A stretch of DNA of 64,000 bases, taken from contig JASKMD010000027.1 of assembly GCA_030144725.1 (NCBI GenBank), positions 239,796-303,795 on the forward strand, in the 5' to 3' direction. Below, in pieces: positions 1 through 11,604 of this stretch. The DNA is from Haematococcus lacustris (Eukaryota > Chlorophyta > Chlorophyceae > Chlamydomonadales > Haematococcaceae). The number at the start of each line of letters is the position of its first letter. The stretch's first letter is position 1. The notes under the pieces were generated by a model that was not told the DNA's origin, ran no database searches, and saw nothing but the letters and a program-made list of their open reading frames with translations. The position numbers were made by a program, and so were the translations under genes.

Positions 1-1483
1 TACGCACAATGTCTCATTGCAACCACCACGCAGTCGTAAGGCACCCGCATCTTCATGTTAAACGTGCTGGGAACGAAGCCGCGCTTATGGCAGCACCTGC
101 CTGTTCCGGCTCCGGCTCGCTGCTGCTCTTGCGCATCGACTTTCGAATTGGTCCGGCCGCAGGATAAGTCGCGGCGTAACGCTGCAGGTCAAGTCACCCG
201 CATTGACGAGTCAGCGCCGTCCGCGGCGTTCATGGCGCGCGCCGTGGCTAGCGGTGACATTCGTGCCGCTCGAAGCGTCGCACGGCCGGCGTTGGACTTT
301 TCGTCTTCTGGGCGACCCGAAGCGTCAGGGCGCGCACCTTACCAATCGCGATACACTGCCGGCCGGCATGACGGCGGAGATCGAGCGCGAAGAAGCCGCC
401 GCTCGCGAGTCGCAGCCGCTGCTGCCGGGGCTGAGGGAAGCGGCGCCACAGGCTGAGCCTGCGCCAGAGAACGGGTTGCTCACTCCCAGCAGCACAGGTG
501 AGTTGCCTCAGGTCGGGTTTTGGAGGAGGAAATGACAGCTTGAAGGTGGTTGGGTGGTTGGGGAGTTGGGGTTGGGTCACTAGAAAGCCAGCCAGTGAAT
601 GTGTATCCTGTGATGGCTAACACCGCTCATGCCGACGGCCACTGAGCTGCTTGGCCGCCTGGGGTCAGGACTTGGACTCTGCTATGTCCTTAAGCTTAGG
701 CTGTGTGTTGAGGTACCACCATGCCTCCCGGCCACCCGGGGGGTAAAAACTTTCTGCAACGCCCTTTTTGGCTGGGTGTTGATGCACACCTGAGCCATGC
801 ACCTCAGCGTAACCAGGCTGTACTGCCTGGCCGGTGCCCCTGTGGGATGTGGTGTGATGTGATGCGCTGCCAGGCTTGTGCCCCTGTGCTCTATTCCCCT
901 TGCCCACTGCCTCATCCTCCCCTGCTTACCGGTTTCTGTATTCCGCGCTGCATATAGCGTTCGCTATGATATGACATGTTTCAGAGCTTGTTCACGCTCT
1001 TTAGGTGGTCGCTTTGCAAATGGCACTATCGCGCATCCCACTCTTAAAAACAAGCTTTGACCTGCGCTGTTTCGTAAAAATGCTGAGGTTTTTAAATGAG
1101 CGATGTCTCCAAGTAGGGTCGAGCTATAGGTTGGAGGGATGGAACCTGGGCCAGGTCACTTTGCACTGTAAATCAATCATCTGGGCGGAACGGAAGAAAC
1201 TTAAAACTGGTGCCTACCCCTGCCCCTCGCACCCCACCCTACTGCTTGGTGCTTGGGCATGGCGGCTGCCCCCTTGACGCCTCCAGGTTTAGCAGCCCCG
1301 CCCACTGACACCCGGCAAGTGCCCTAACAATAAGGAGGCTGCGGCCCGGCTGCGTGCCCGCATGGCTGGTGGCAAGGAGGCAGCCACCCCTGCCCGCGAC
1401 TCCACCCACCCCCACTGCTGCTGCAGCTGACGGGGAGCCTGCTGCTGCTGCTGCTGTGGCTGATGGGGAGGTGGCTGCTGTGG
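1..1483. other. No confident gene; XRN intron or flank
   Basis: I recognise no gene here. If the XRN gene at 2120-2380 continues leftwards on the minus strand, some of this sequence should be its intron or later exons, but I find no XRN-like peptide. A plus-strand open stretch at about 203-498 is followed by a good donor (ACAG|gtgagt) and could be an exon of something else, but its peptide matches nothing I know. Positions 1425-1483 are CTG-rich and run into the gap. Confidence 0.4.
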
Positions 1484-1983
1484 NNNNNNNNNNNNNNNNN
1501 NNNNNNNNNNNNNNNNNNNNNNNNNNNNNNNNNNNNNNNNNNNNNNNNNNNNNNNNNNNNNNNNNNNNNNNNNNNNNNNNNNNNNNNNNNNNNNNNNNNN
1601 NNNNNNNNNNNNNNNNNNNNNNNNNNNNNNNNNNNNNNNNNNNNNNNNNNNNNNNNNNNNNNNNNNNNNNNNNNNNNNNNNNNNNNNNNNNNNNNNNNNN
1701 NNNNNNNNNNNNNNNNNNNNNNNNNNNNNNNNNNNNNNNNNNNNNNNNNNNNNNNNNNNNNNNNNNNNNNNNNNNNNNNNNNNNNNNNNNNNNNNNNNNN
1801 NNNNNNNNNNNNNNNNNNNNNNNNNNNNNNNNNNNNNNNNNNNNNNNNNNNNNNNNNNNNNNNNNNNNNNNNNNNNNNNNNNNNNNNNNNNNNNNNNNNN
1901 NNNNNNNNNNNNNNNNNNNNNNNNNNNNNNNNNNNNNNNNNNNNNNNNNNNNNNNNNNNNNNNNNNNNNNNNNNNNNNNNNNN
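1484..1983. other. Assembly gap (run of N)
   Basis: About 500 N bases. The left edge is CTG/GGT repeat sequence (about 1425-1483), so the gap probably marks an unresolved repeat inside the XRN intron. The round length suggests a placeholder, not a measured size. Confidence 0.98.
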
Positions 1984-2119
1984 CTCAAGTGATGCACAGG
2001 ACATTGCTGGTGCTTGTACTAGTGCTCATGTTGAACCGCACAGCTAATGCACTGCACTGCAAGCACTGCATGCAGCCACTGGAACCCCGCTGCAAGGCTG
2101 ACGACGAAGCTCCTCTTAC

Positions 2120-2380
2120 AAGATACAAATTGTCGAACTCCATGCCGTTGGGGTTCGGCGTGGAGGTGTCAACGGGGACCTCGATGCCGTCGATCCACTC
2201 CGGATGGTCCTCGATGACGTCCTTTACGATCTTCGGATACCTGTACCCGCAGCATTGCAGACCTGGTCCATGCGGTGCTGCACGCCGTTCCCCACGCCAG
2301 CTGCTGTATGCCGCCACGTCGCAACGGTGTGGCAACACCTACTTCTGACTTAGCCAACGATAAAAGGCGGGCACTCCCAT
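2120..2380 (-). CDS. 5'-3' exoribonuclease, XRN family (N-terminal exons only, partial)
   Basis: Two exons on the minus strand. Exon 1 is 2343-2380, starts at the ATG at 2378-2380 and encodes [13 protein letters not shown], the hallmark start of XRN1/XRN2 nucleases. Exon 2 is 2120-2240 and gives [11 protein letters not shown], then IPVDTS-like [20 protein letters not shown]. The joins are AA|gtaggt to tacag|G, in phase, and exon 2 ends CTT|gtaaga in phase 0. The family then has the invariant DMNGIIHPC segment, which is not visible; it must lie in the gap or beyond the left edge. XRN enzymes degrade 5'-monophosphorylated RNA, in the nucleus (XRN2 type, RNA decay and transcription termination) or the cytoplasm (XRN1 type). 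The visible 53 residues do not separate the two. The Asn-Pro-Asn-Gly-rich loop is typical of XRN2-like plant proteins, but that is only a leaning. Confidence 0.8.
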
Positions 2381-4293
2381 CTCTGCACACGGATAGCCTC
2401 TAGGATTGCGACACTGAAGTGGGTATCTCGACTTATGCGCACATCGCACACAGCGCGCTCATGCTGCGGGGCTGCATGCGTGCTGGCTTGTTTGCGTCAG
2501 GCGCCCTAAACTTAAAGGGAACCGAACCCTGGTAGCAGGGCGTTTGTAACTCTGCACACAAGCTCTGTGTTGAACACGCCACAATGTAGGCAACCCAAGG
2601 CCAAGCTAGCGTCAGTTGTTGCATGTGCAGCAGATCAGGTAATGCAGTCTGCCCCTGGGGTGCAGGGGCAGGTGGTGTCATTTGCTGCTGGGGCGCCCAC
2701 CTGCTGGCACAGCTTGCCACGAGGCTTTGCCCCACCAGCTGGTCACGCCCCAGGCGGAAGCTCCTTCCTACTTGCACACCGGCTCTTCTGGAGTAGTCTT
2801 CTTCTTCTCAGCAGCCCAGGCAGGCATGGGATAGACTTCTGGGATGCAGGGGCAGGTGGAGCCAACTGCTGATGAGGTGGCACACCTGCTGGCACTATCT
2901 AATATGCCCTACAGCCAGTGATGATACGTGTATTGATACAGGCGATACGAGAAAAAAGGCTTCAGCACTGAATCAGCAGAGTGCACGGTAGCGAAACAAA
3001 GTCCACGCACGGTGCTGCTGACACCTCAGTGAGATGCTCTGCATGCTTGGAGGCAGGGTCAGGCAGGTCTCGGGCCAGGTGTCAGGAAGGGCCCGGGCCA
3101 TGAGGGGTCCCGACCCAACCCAGGGAATCTTGCGCGCCGACCTGCGACCCACGTACGGTCGCTCCCCGTTGAGCCCCAGGCTGCAGCGAGCGACCATGTT
3201 CACAGTTCGTGGGAATGGCGGGCGGAGTGATCTGGGAGGCTTCAGTGCAAAACGCGAGTTTCAGCGCGCTTGAGTTACCGCGATAGCCTCAGCTACTCTC
3301 CACTAGCGCGTGGTGCGATGCGCAGGCCTGGCACGGATTAGCGGGGCCAACGGCCGGGGTGACCAAATGTAGGCCATCAGCGTTTCTATGTTCTCAAGCC
3401 CGCCATCTAAAACATACTAGGGCGGGGTCCAGCATGTGCTCGAGTGTGGGGTGTCACTCAGCGAACTGTACTTCAGTACCTGCGGGGGGGTGGATAAGGT
3501 GGTACGAAGTGCTCTATCAAGGGACGAGCGATCCGCAGGGGGGTGTAATCTAGTGATGGCGACCGGCTGAGTGTGGGCTGTATCTCAGCAGGGTGAGCGG
3601 TACACACAGGATGGCCAAGCAGCCACACGGCTACGCCCATGGACGGGTATAACATGTGTACTGACAAGGATGGTTGCCGCATGCTAGGCAGTTGATGGCG
3701 ATGTCGCCGGGCATGGCGTTGACTACCCCCAGACGGAAGTACGGCCAACATCCTGGCGGCTGATGGCATAAGCCGTGCGAGCCACCACTACTCTTATCAT
3801 CACTCGGCGAAGTTTAGCCCTTGTTAGCATGTATGTGGCTTCCACCCAGCATGTAGCGGTTGAAATGCAGCTTTCGAATCGTTCATTACCCAACTACCAT
3901 TCTCTTCGTTGTAAACAATCCTTTCCAAGCGGGGCGCCCGCTCGTCGGCAGCTGGGCGGCAGTCCATATGCCGCAGCAGGAAGTCCCACTCACGGTCCTT
4001 GCTCTGCCCCCCCCACCCCCTTCCCCCCCTCCCCTGGGTTCAGCTCTTCGGCATGGGCTTGTAACGCCTGTTCGGTCAGTGGGATGGGACAATGTGATGG
4101 CAGCAAGCACATCTCCCAATGCCTCTCACGTCCAATGCCAGTATGTCCGTGTCTGGTGCTCACACCGTCACTCACCGAAAACAAGGCCCTTGCCGACATG
4201 CCCGTCGCTTCCACCTAGGATGTAGCGTGCATAAGGTTGTGTCAAGAAACTACTGTGTGCAGCCCCACAAGGCAGTTCTTCCGCGTATCAGGC
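2381..4293. other. Spacer between XRN 5' end and RPN6 3' end
   Basis: No coding sequence recognised. It should hold the XRN promoter and 5' UTR at the left and the RPN6 3' UTR at the right, both genes being on the minus strand. A diverged direct repeat of about 60 bp is visible at about 2650-2710 and 2835-2897 (both contain GCAGGGGCAGGTGG and CACCTGCTGGCAC). Open frames here are short, overlap on both strands and have no family resemblance. Confidence 0.5.
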
Positions 4294-7074
4294 TCACACC
4301 GCCACAATCTTCTGGCTGCGGGTGAACAGGGTGTCCACCACACGGCCCATGCTCTCCACGATGCCCAGGGCAGTGGGGTACACGTTGTCGGGCGGGGGCG
4401 GGTCGAACACCTCCAGGCAGCCAGCGCCCTGGTCTAGGGTCCCGCACAGCTTCTTGTCCAAGATCATCTGCGCCCAGGAACACGGGAGAGTGAGCATTGG
4501 TGGTGATGATGGTGATGATGGTGGTGGTGGTGATGATGGTGATGGAGACGATGGAGGTGATGGTGGTGATGATGATGGTGATGATGGTGATGGTAGCGTG
4601 ACCCACCCCAGCCCACCCCGCCCCAATGATGATGGTGGTGTAGCCTGTCAGAGACTTCAGCACCAACATCAAAACACACTATCTGTGCGAGCCAGCCAGG
4701 GGATGGGCTAGACTGGTGGCTAGCAAACACCAGCTGGGTTATCACTGAGACAAAAGCACTGGAGACAGGTGTAGCCAAGAACATCTTTGTCCCTGTCCAA
4801 ACAATACCTAGTCAGAGGATAGCATAAGCCCCTGTGTGGCAAGCATCAGCTAGGCTATCATTGCATGCTGTTGTGGTAGTGTCATCCAGCCCGTCCCCAT
4901 TCCGGGCAAGTACGTGCGCTCATGGTGTGTTCCAGGCAAGAACGTGTCAGTACGTGTAACTGTGCTCCTCAACACATGCTGGCACCGCACCCAGCACCGC
5001 CTTCGGTGGTGGCTTGATGGTGGGAGCAGACTGCGCTCCCTACAGGCGGTAGCTGCACCCTTAATGCACGGCGGAGTAGTCTTAGTCAATACCGGAGTAG
5101 TCTTATCACACCCAGCACCTGTGTGACCCCCTGACCCAGGGACGCAGTAGTCTTCTTGCTTGATGGTAGGAGCAGACCATGCCCCAGGCAGTAGCTCCTC
5201 CCTTGATGCAAGCCGGTGAATATCGGAGTAGTCTTCTCGCACCCAGCACCTGTGTGCCCCCCTGACCCAGGGTTAAGGTTAGGGTTAGGGTTAGGGTGTG
5301 TGCCCCCCTAACCCTAACCCACCCTGACCCTAACCTTAACCCAGCCCCTGGCTCACCTGGGACAGCTTCATCTCCACCTTGTCCAGGGGCAGGGCAATGA
5401 GGTGCGCCACGTGGGCCAGCTCGACTCGTGAGAACGGCTCGATGAGGCGCAGCTGCAGGGCAGGCAGTGCCCCTGGGGCTGGCCACGGAGAGAGAGGGGC
5501 AGGGTTGGCCATTTCTCCACCAGTCTACCAATCTACCAGTCTAGCCCATCCCCTGGACCCTACTGAACCAGGCAGAAGGCAGATCTGGCAGCAGCATAGG
5601 GCGTCGCCGAGGGCGAGGCAGAGCTGCTGACGCGGCCGGTCAGGGTTGACGGTAGGGCAAGGCAGTTTGGGGCAAGGGTGCTGCTGAAGGTGAGGCAAAG
5701 CTGGTGAGCTGGCGGGGCAGGGTTGACAGTACCCGGCGCAGCGGGGCAGGGCAGGGCAGGGGCGGTTCTTTGATGGAGCGTGGTGACAGTGGAGCCCCAT
5801 GCAGGACAAGAGGGTGCACAACAGAGAACGTGAGCATTGTCAAGGAGCACACTGGATGGAAGGTAACGCAGTCCACACCCTACAGCTCAGCTGGGTGCTG
5901 CTAGGAGTACAAAGACACCTGGTCATAGTTCCCCTCGCATCACCCATCATGTAAGAAGGTGTCAGGGAGAGCATCAAGCAGGGATGCCCACTGCGCTGAA
6001 ACCTGAAACTTGTTCTCCATAGCCTGCCTGCCGCTAAGCCTCATTATATCCAATGCCAGGCCATGTTCTCATGTGCACGTGAGCGCAGCTCAGTGGACAC
6101 CCCTGATCCTCTGCCCAGACTTTGCTGTTTGCGCATTGCCTTGTTGTGCCTGCTGATCCATCCGGCCCTGCGGTGCCTGCTGATCCCCTGCCCCTGTTGC
6201 GCCCACCAGGTTCTGTTCCAGCAGCGTGGAGTACAGAGAGGACAGGTGGGCATTCATCAGGGGGTCCTCCACCAGCTCCTTGGGGTACTGGGCCAGCACC
6301 TCCTGCTGGCCATGAGCCACACTGGTGGTGAGGGTGGTGGTGAGGGTGGTGGTGAGGGTGGTGGTAAGGGTGGTGGTGAGGGTGGTGGTGAGGGTGGTGG
6401 TGAGGGTGGTGGTGAGGGTGGTGGTGAGGGTGGTGGTGAGGGTGGTGGTGAGGGTGGTGGTGAGGGTGGTGGTGAGGGTGAGGGTGGTGGTGAGGGTGAG
6501 GGTGAGGGTTAGGGTGGTGGTGAGGGTGGTGAGGGTGGTGGTTAGGGTGGTGGTGAGGGTGAGGGTGAGGGTGAGGGTTAGGGTGAGGGTGGTGGTGAGG
6601 GTGGTGGTGAGGGTGGTGGTGAGGGTGGTGGTGAGGGTGGTGGTGAGGGTGGTGGTGAGGGTGGTGGTGAGGGTGGTGGTGAGGGTGGTGGTGAGGGTGG
6701 TGGTGAGGGTGGTGGTGAGGGTGGTGGTGAGGGTGGTGGTGAGGGTGAGGGTGAGGGTTGTGGTGAGGGTGGTGAGGGTGGTGGTGAGGGTGGTGGTGAG
6801 GGTGGTGGTGAGGGTGAGGGTGAGGGTGGTGGTGAGGGTGAGGGTGAGGGTGGTGGTTAGGGTGAGGGTGGTGGTGAGGGTGGTGGTGAGGGTGGTGGTG
6901 AGGGTGGTGGTGAGGGTGGTGGTGAGGGTGGTGGTGAGGGTGGTGGTGAGGGTGGTGGTGAGGGTGGTGGTGAGGGTGGTGGTGAGGGTGGTGGTGAGGG
7001 TGGTGGTGAGGGTGGTGGTGAGGGTGGTGGTGAGGGTGGTGGTGAGGGTGGTGGTGAGGGTGGTGAGGGTGGTG

Positions 7075-7142
<68 letters not shown>

Positions 7143-10100
7143 AGTGGTGAGGGTGAGGGTGGTGGTGAGGGTGGTGAGGGTGGTGGTGAGGGTGGTGGTG
7201 AGGGTGAGGGTGAGGGTGGTGGTTAGGGTGAGGGTGAGGGTGAGGGTGGTGGTGAGGGTGGTAATGAGGGTGGTGAGGGTGAGGGTGAGGGGCACGCGTG
7301 GTGGCAGAGGAGGGGGAGAGATGAGGGGCGGCAGGGCGGGGAGGGGCGAATGAAGCCCTCGACACTGGCTGTGCAGAGACACTGCTACTGACCATGACAT
7401 TGCTGACCTGATCCATTTGCCAGCCCTTGCTGCCCCTGCTGCCTCCTTGCTGTACCCCTGCCGCCCCTCTGGCCTGTACACCTGACATCAACCTCCTCAG
7501 CCACTGCTGGCCTATTGCCCCTGCAAGGCTGTAAGTTCGACCCCAGGCCAGCCCTGCACCTGGAAGGCTGAGATGGACCTGTCCTGGGAGGCTCTTGCCA
7601 CCGCCTTCATGGCGTCCACACTGCGGCCTAGGTACTTCAGCCCTGACTTGCTGCTGATGATGCCGGGCACGTCGCCAGCATCACCCATCATCACCTTCAG
7701 CACAACAGCCAGCAGCACTGTCAGCACAGTCAGCAGCAGCAGTACAGTCAGCAGCAGCACAGTCAGCAGCAGCAGCACGGTCAGCAGCAGCAGCACAGCC
7801 ACCACCAGCAGCACAGTCAGCAGCACAGCCACCACCAGCAGCACAGTCACCAGCAGCAACACAGTTACCAGCAGTACCGACAGCAGCAGCACAGTCAGCA
7901 GCAGAGCAGTCAGCAGCGGCACAGCCAGCAGCAGCACAGTCAGCAGCATGACCTGCCGTCCTGGCCTGCCCCCCGGCCTTGCTGCCCACAGGTTCACCTT
8001 CGTGAGCAGCATGTACTTGAGCAGCTGCACGGCGTGAGGGGTGTCGCTCAGCGAGCTGTACTGCTCAAAGCCCTCAAAGAAGTATGAGAAGGCTGTCTTG
8101 TAGTCCTTCTCCTCAGCGGCCAGAATGCCTGACTGGCAGTCAATCTGGAGCACCAGCCAAGCAGCACAGCAGGTGAGGATCAGGCGAGGCATGCTGGGCA
8201 GGCAGGGCGAGGTGGGCAGCAGGGAAATGCGGGCGGCAGAGCGAGGTGGGCAGCAGGGTGGGTGGGCAGCAGGGTGGTACCAAGGCAATGGGGCCAGCAG
8301 CAGCAGCAGGTGCACTTGCGTCAGCCTGACTGTGATGTGACTGTGCACTGCCCCGGCCCCCTGCAGCCTGAACCAGCCCTCCCCACCACCATCACTGCAC
8401 CACTGTCTCAAACCTGATGCACACCCAGCACACTGCCCTGCCTAGCCACCTGCCCAGTCATCTGCCCTGCCTCTTGCCACCACCCCAGCCCCTCCCCCCA
8501 GACGCTGCTGCTCTCCTGCATGGTCCTGTGTCTTCCAGCTACCCTTGCCCCATTCATCCGCCTGCTGCTGCCCTGCTGCCCTGCTGCCCTGCTGCCCTGT
8601 TCTAGTCCTGATTAGGCCACACACCTCTGCCTGCAACTGCACGGGGACATAGATGGCGTTGGCCGCAGTGCGGGCAGAGGTCAGGGCTGCGCGTGACTTG
8701 GGCATGTTGCGCAGCAGGTGGTGAGCTGCAAGGGGAGGCAGGGCAGCACATGGTGGCAGAGGAGGGCAGTGTTAGGGACAGGGGTGGGTCGGCGGGGTAG
8801 GGCTGCTGGGCTGCACTTCCAGTGGACGCTGAGCGTCAGGGTAGCAGAGCTGCAGCAGGTGCTCAACTGTGGGACGAGCCTGGGGGTGGGCTGGGTGGGC
8901 TGGGGCGATGCATGGGGTGGAATACATGGGAGCAGGTGCAGCTGAGTGGGCCAGGCCTGGGGGAACTAGCAGGCTGCAGCCGCCTCATAACCATACGTCA
9001 ACAGGCTGCATTTGCTGGGTGCAAGACGGTGCTTGCACTGATGCTGATGGCGCTGAGTCAGCAGCAAATCCATGTCAAGCAGATGCCACTCAACGTGTAT
9101 GATGATGAAATGGTGATGATGGTGAGGGGTGTGGGAGTGCCCTCCAGCACTCACTCTTACTCTCCAGGAGGTGGATGTCCACCAGCAGCAGCTTATCATC
9201 CAGCTTCTTGACTTCGCTCAAGAGGCTGCAGCAGCCATACACAAACACTGGCACATGCTCAGACGGAGTAGGCAGGCTACAGCTCAGGCTGGACACGTCA
9301 CCGGCTTACTCATCGCTGGCAGACCCTTGTAAGTTTACACATGGGCTGCCCCTGCTGCCTTGCAGCTGTTGCTCCTGCCACTACTGTCGCTGCTCCCACC
9401 GCTGCCACTTCTGCTCTTGCCACCTCTCAATCTTCTGCTGGTGCTGGAGCTGCTTCTGCACTTGCGGGTGGCAGCTTGAGTTCATGTTGTTCATCCTGCT
9501 CACCTGCTCCCTCTAACCAGCGGCAGCAGCCGCAGCCCTAGTACGCTTTATGACAGTGCCAGCTTATACTTTCTGCCACATTGTGTGGTACATTTGCTAC
9601 CTTACTATGCGGCGTGGCGCAGTATGTGGGATACCTTGGTTCATGCAACAGAGCAAGGCAACAAGGCAGCAGTGTGGTCAGGTTTGGGACAGCAGTGGCT
9701 CAGGGCTGTAGCACAGCAGCCTCACCCACCCGTAGCCCTGGTTCACACCCCGCCTCGCATTGGACGCCTAGCATGTAGAAGCTGTTCCTCCTAGTGCCCC
9801 AGCTGCCATTGCTTCATCTACATACCACTCTTTGCGGTAGGCTGAGGGTGTCACCTGGCAATGAGCTCCAATGCAGCCTGGAATTGCTGGGCTTCCAGGT
9901 ACAGACTGGCTAGTCTCAGCTCTATTCTCTGGCGTAGAAATGTCCTCTTTTCTGAGCGTGCCCACGCCACTTGCTCCTTGCAGACCTCCACCTGACCCAC
10001 GCCATAACCCACACGACCGACTTCAGGGCAGGAGGAGGTGCCGCTGCTGCCTAGTTGCAGGCAGCTGTGCTGCTCGCGCTCTCCTGATCTAAGCTGCGTT

Positions 10101-10409
10101 GATCTGGCTTACTTGAAGCTGGGTCGAGTTGGGGACTTTTGCAATGCTGTCAATGATGCTGCGTACAATCTTGGCAGTCTTCGCTTTTGGAATGATGCTA
10201 AAGAAACCCCGAAGCTGACCGAGGAGCTCGCTGAGCGCCTGTGCATCCTGCTGCTTAACGAGTCGCTCCGTCAGTACCGTGATGGCCTGCTCTGTGATGC
10301 GCAGCGACTCTGCGTCGCCCGTCTGCTGACCGAAAATATGGCTTTTTAAGGCTTCGACGCCAGCGGGACCTTCGGGCACTGCCACGGGGTCAAACACGGA
10401 GACCGCCAT
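4294..10409 (-). CDS. RPN6: 26S proteasome regulatory subunit RPN6 (PSMD11)
   Basis: Lid subunit of the 26S proteasome. RPN6 is a PCI-domain scaffold that clamps the 19S particle to the 20S core. Nine exons on the minus strand: 10113-10409, 9855-9985, 9161-9225, 8625-8725, 7998-8144, 7560-7694, 6207-6302, 5357-5452 and 4294-4467, together 1242 nt, 413 aa, close to the usual 420. Diagnostic pieces in order are [126 protein letters not shown] (PCI/winged helix) and [18 protein letters not shown]. The start ATG (10407-10409) gives the expected N-terminus. The exon 3/4 junction is the least certain, because the family has two more residues there. Four introns carry large tandem repeats, listed separately. 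The gene is divergent from eIF5A. Confidence 0.95.
4497..4598. repeat. GGTGAT/GATGGT microsatellite in last RPN6 intron
   Basis: Imperfect trinucleotide-based array (GGT, GAT) on the plus strand; sense to RPN6 it is ATC/ACC-rich. It ends 29 nt before the 3' splice site of the last exon (exon edge 4467), in the position of the polypyrimidine tract. Confidence 0.9.
4982..5275. repeat. Diverged ~130-bp tandem repeat in RPN6 intron
   Basis: The block 'cacccagcacc ... ggagtagtctt' recurs. CACCCAGCACC appears at about 4988, 5105 and 5237, and GAGTAGTCTT at about 5064, 5095 and 5226, with GATGGT(G/A)GGAGCAGAC between them. A related AGTAGTCTTCTTCTT occurs at about 2793, outside the gene. Confidence 0.7.
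5266..5343. repeat. Telomere-like TTAGGG inverted repeat
   Basis: GGTTAAGGTTAGGGTTAGGG reads into a short GTGTGTGCCCCC spacer and is then followed by CCCTAACCCTAACCC...CCCTAACCTTAACC, an imperfect palindrome of about 30 bp per arm. It sits about 14 nt downstream of the RPN6 exon 8 donor (exon edge 5357). The motif is TTAGGG, not the TTTAGGG usual in green-algal telomeres. Confidence 0.85.
6322..7291. repeat. GGTGGTGAG minisatellite in RPN6 intron 6
   Basis: About 970 bp of (GGTGGTGAG)n interrupted by GGTGAG hexamers and a few GGTTAG variants. On the RPN6 sense strand it is CTCACCACC. It ends about 19 nt from the acceptor of exon 7 (edge 6302). The long His-Pro, Thr-Leu and Val-Arg frames through it are artefacts of a period divisible by 3. 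Confidence 0.97.
7695..7955. repeat. CAGCAGCACAGT-type repeat in RPN6 intron 5
   Basis: Degenerate CAG/CAGCACAGT array on the plus strand; sense to RPN6 it is CTG/ACTGTGCTG. It runs directly into the acceptor of exon 6 (exon edge 7694), so the repeat itself supplies the pyrimidine tract. Confidence 0.9.
9560..9795 (+). other. Protein-like open segment, antisense in RPN6 intron 2
   Basis: Within the 9226-9854 intron, the plus strand has an open frame reading [15 protein letters not shown], then [14 protein letters not shown] and [13 protein letters not shown], ending at a stop near 9795. The composition looks protein-like, not repetitive, but I cannot assign a family. It may be a mobile-element fragment. 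Confidence 0.25.
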
Positions 10410-10727
10410 ACTGTATCACTGCGAGCCAAGGTACAGCAGGGGGGCCTGTGCCAACTGGTCATGCGCCCATGAATTGCCTGTTCGTAGGACATGTGCCACA
10501 GCGCTCTCCAAGCAGCACACGCCAGTACACCTGATCTAGTAGCTTCAACCTGAGCGTGTGCCCTACACCCAGGACTGTGAACCGCTAAAGTGCATCACAA
10601 GCAACACGGCCTGCAGCTGTGCAGCTTTAGGTTCACTGTCGGCTATAGCTTACAGACGTCGTGTCACATGGCGGGTGGCAGCCAGTGACAGTCTGACTTG
10701 TTGAGAATGCGGGGCATCCGTCATGAT

Positions 10728-11604
10728 TAGGGAGCGTCTGGACCCGTGTAACGTTACATGTTACATTGTTATGTTATGTTACATGTTACATCCCTTGTTA
10801 CATGTTACATCCCATGTTACATAGCCTTCTTAGCTGCTCGGCTCGAATACAGTGAGCTTGTACACCCCGCCGCACTGGTCGCAACTGCTCCCGCACCAGA
10901 ATATATTTCTGGGGTCGCGGGCCGCGGGCTGCAGCTCGGCAAGCCGCAGTCGCAGTTCTAGCAGCTGCTGATGGCTGCGGCGAATGTTTCCAAGCAGCAA
11001 TTCTACAACAGTCTCAATTTGGCAGCAAATGTTGTACTTCAGCAAGTTCGCAAATGACTGGCTCTTTCGTTACAATAGCGACGGCATTGTGGTGTGCCAC
11101 TGCAAAAGGTGCCCACAAACAACCGGGCCGAGCTCGGCGTCGCTAACATGAGCCAGCTGCCAGGCACAAATGCAAGTTTTGGCCCACTGCCGCGAGAGGA
11201 CCGGGGTGAAGCAATGCCTCAAGGCATTCAGCGGGCTGTCAGGCGCAGGATCGGACTCTTTCTCGACACGCAGCAACTTCTGACTTCTACTTCTACTTCT
11301 ACTTTTGCTTCTGCTTCTACTTCTACTTCGACTTCAACTTGTACTTCTATTTCTGACTTCTACACGCAACAACTTCTGGCTTTTACACAACCTTATCATG
11401 CATGTCCCGGTGCCGGGACGTGTGCGATTGGCGTAGCACCGTGCGGCATGCGATGAACGCTTAGTCTGCTATACGCCCGTAATGCCAGGAACCCCGTAAT
11501 CGTTAGCATGTAACATCCCGTGTAACATCCCGTGTAACACCCGTATAACCCGCAAATGTAACAGTTACATGTACGTACATGTACGTACATGAGACGCTCC
11601 CTAG
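10728..11604. mobile_element. Candidate non-autonomous TIR transposon (MITE-like)
   Basis: The left end reads TAGGGAGCGTCT (10728-10739) and the right end AGACGCTCCCTA (11592-11603), perfect 12-bp inverted repeats. Both are flanked outside by TCATGAT (10721-10727 and 11605-11611), a candidate target duplication, although TCATGA is itself palindromic and could belong to the ends. Just inside each end lie repeated ACATGTTACATCCC-type motifs in opposite orientation (10747-10822 and 11505-11580), as in the subterminal repeats of DNA transposons. The right subterminal part also has a GTACATGTACGTACATG palindrome. Minus-strand open frames at about 11070-11276 and 10830-11045 have no recognisable transposase motif. 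Confidence 0.65.
11276..11390. repeat. TTCTAC hexamer microsatellite
   Basis: Imperfect (ACTTCT)n/(TTCTAC)n with TTCTGC and TTCGAC variants, internal to the candidate TIR element. Confidence 0.85.

Noticed and set aside
6034..7491. His-Pro-His-His and Thr-Leu-Thr proteins of about 470 codons
   Set aside because: They are translations of the GGTGGTGAG array between two RPN6 exons that join to the family sequence with exact length.
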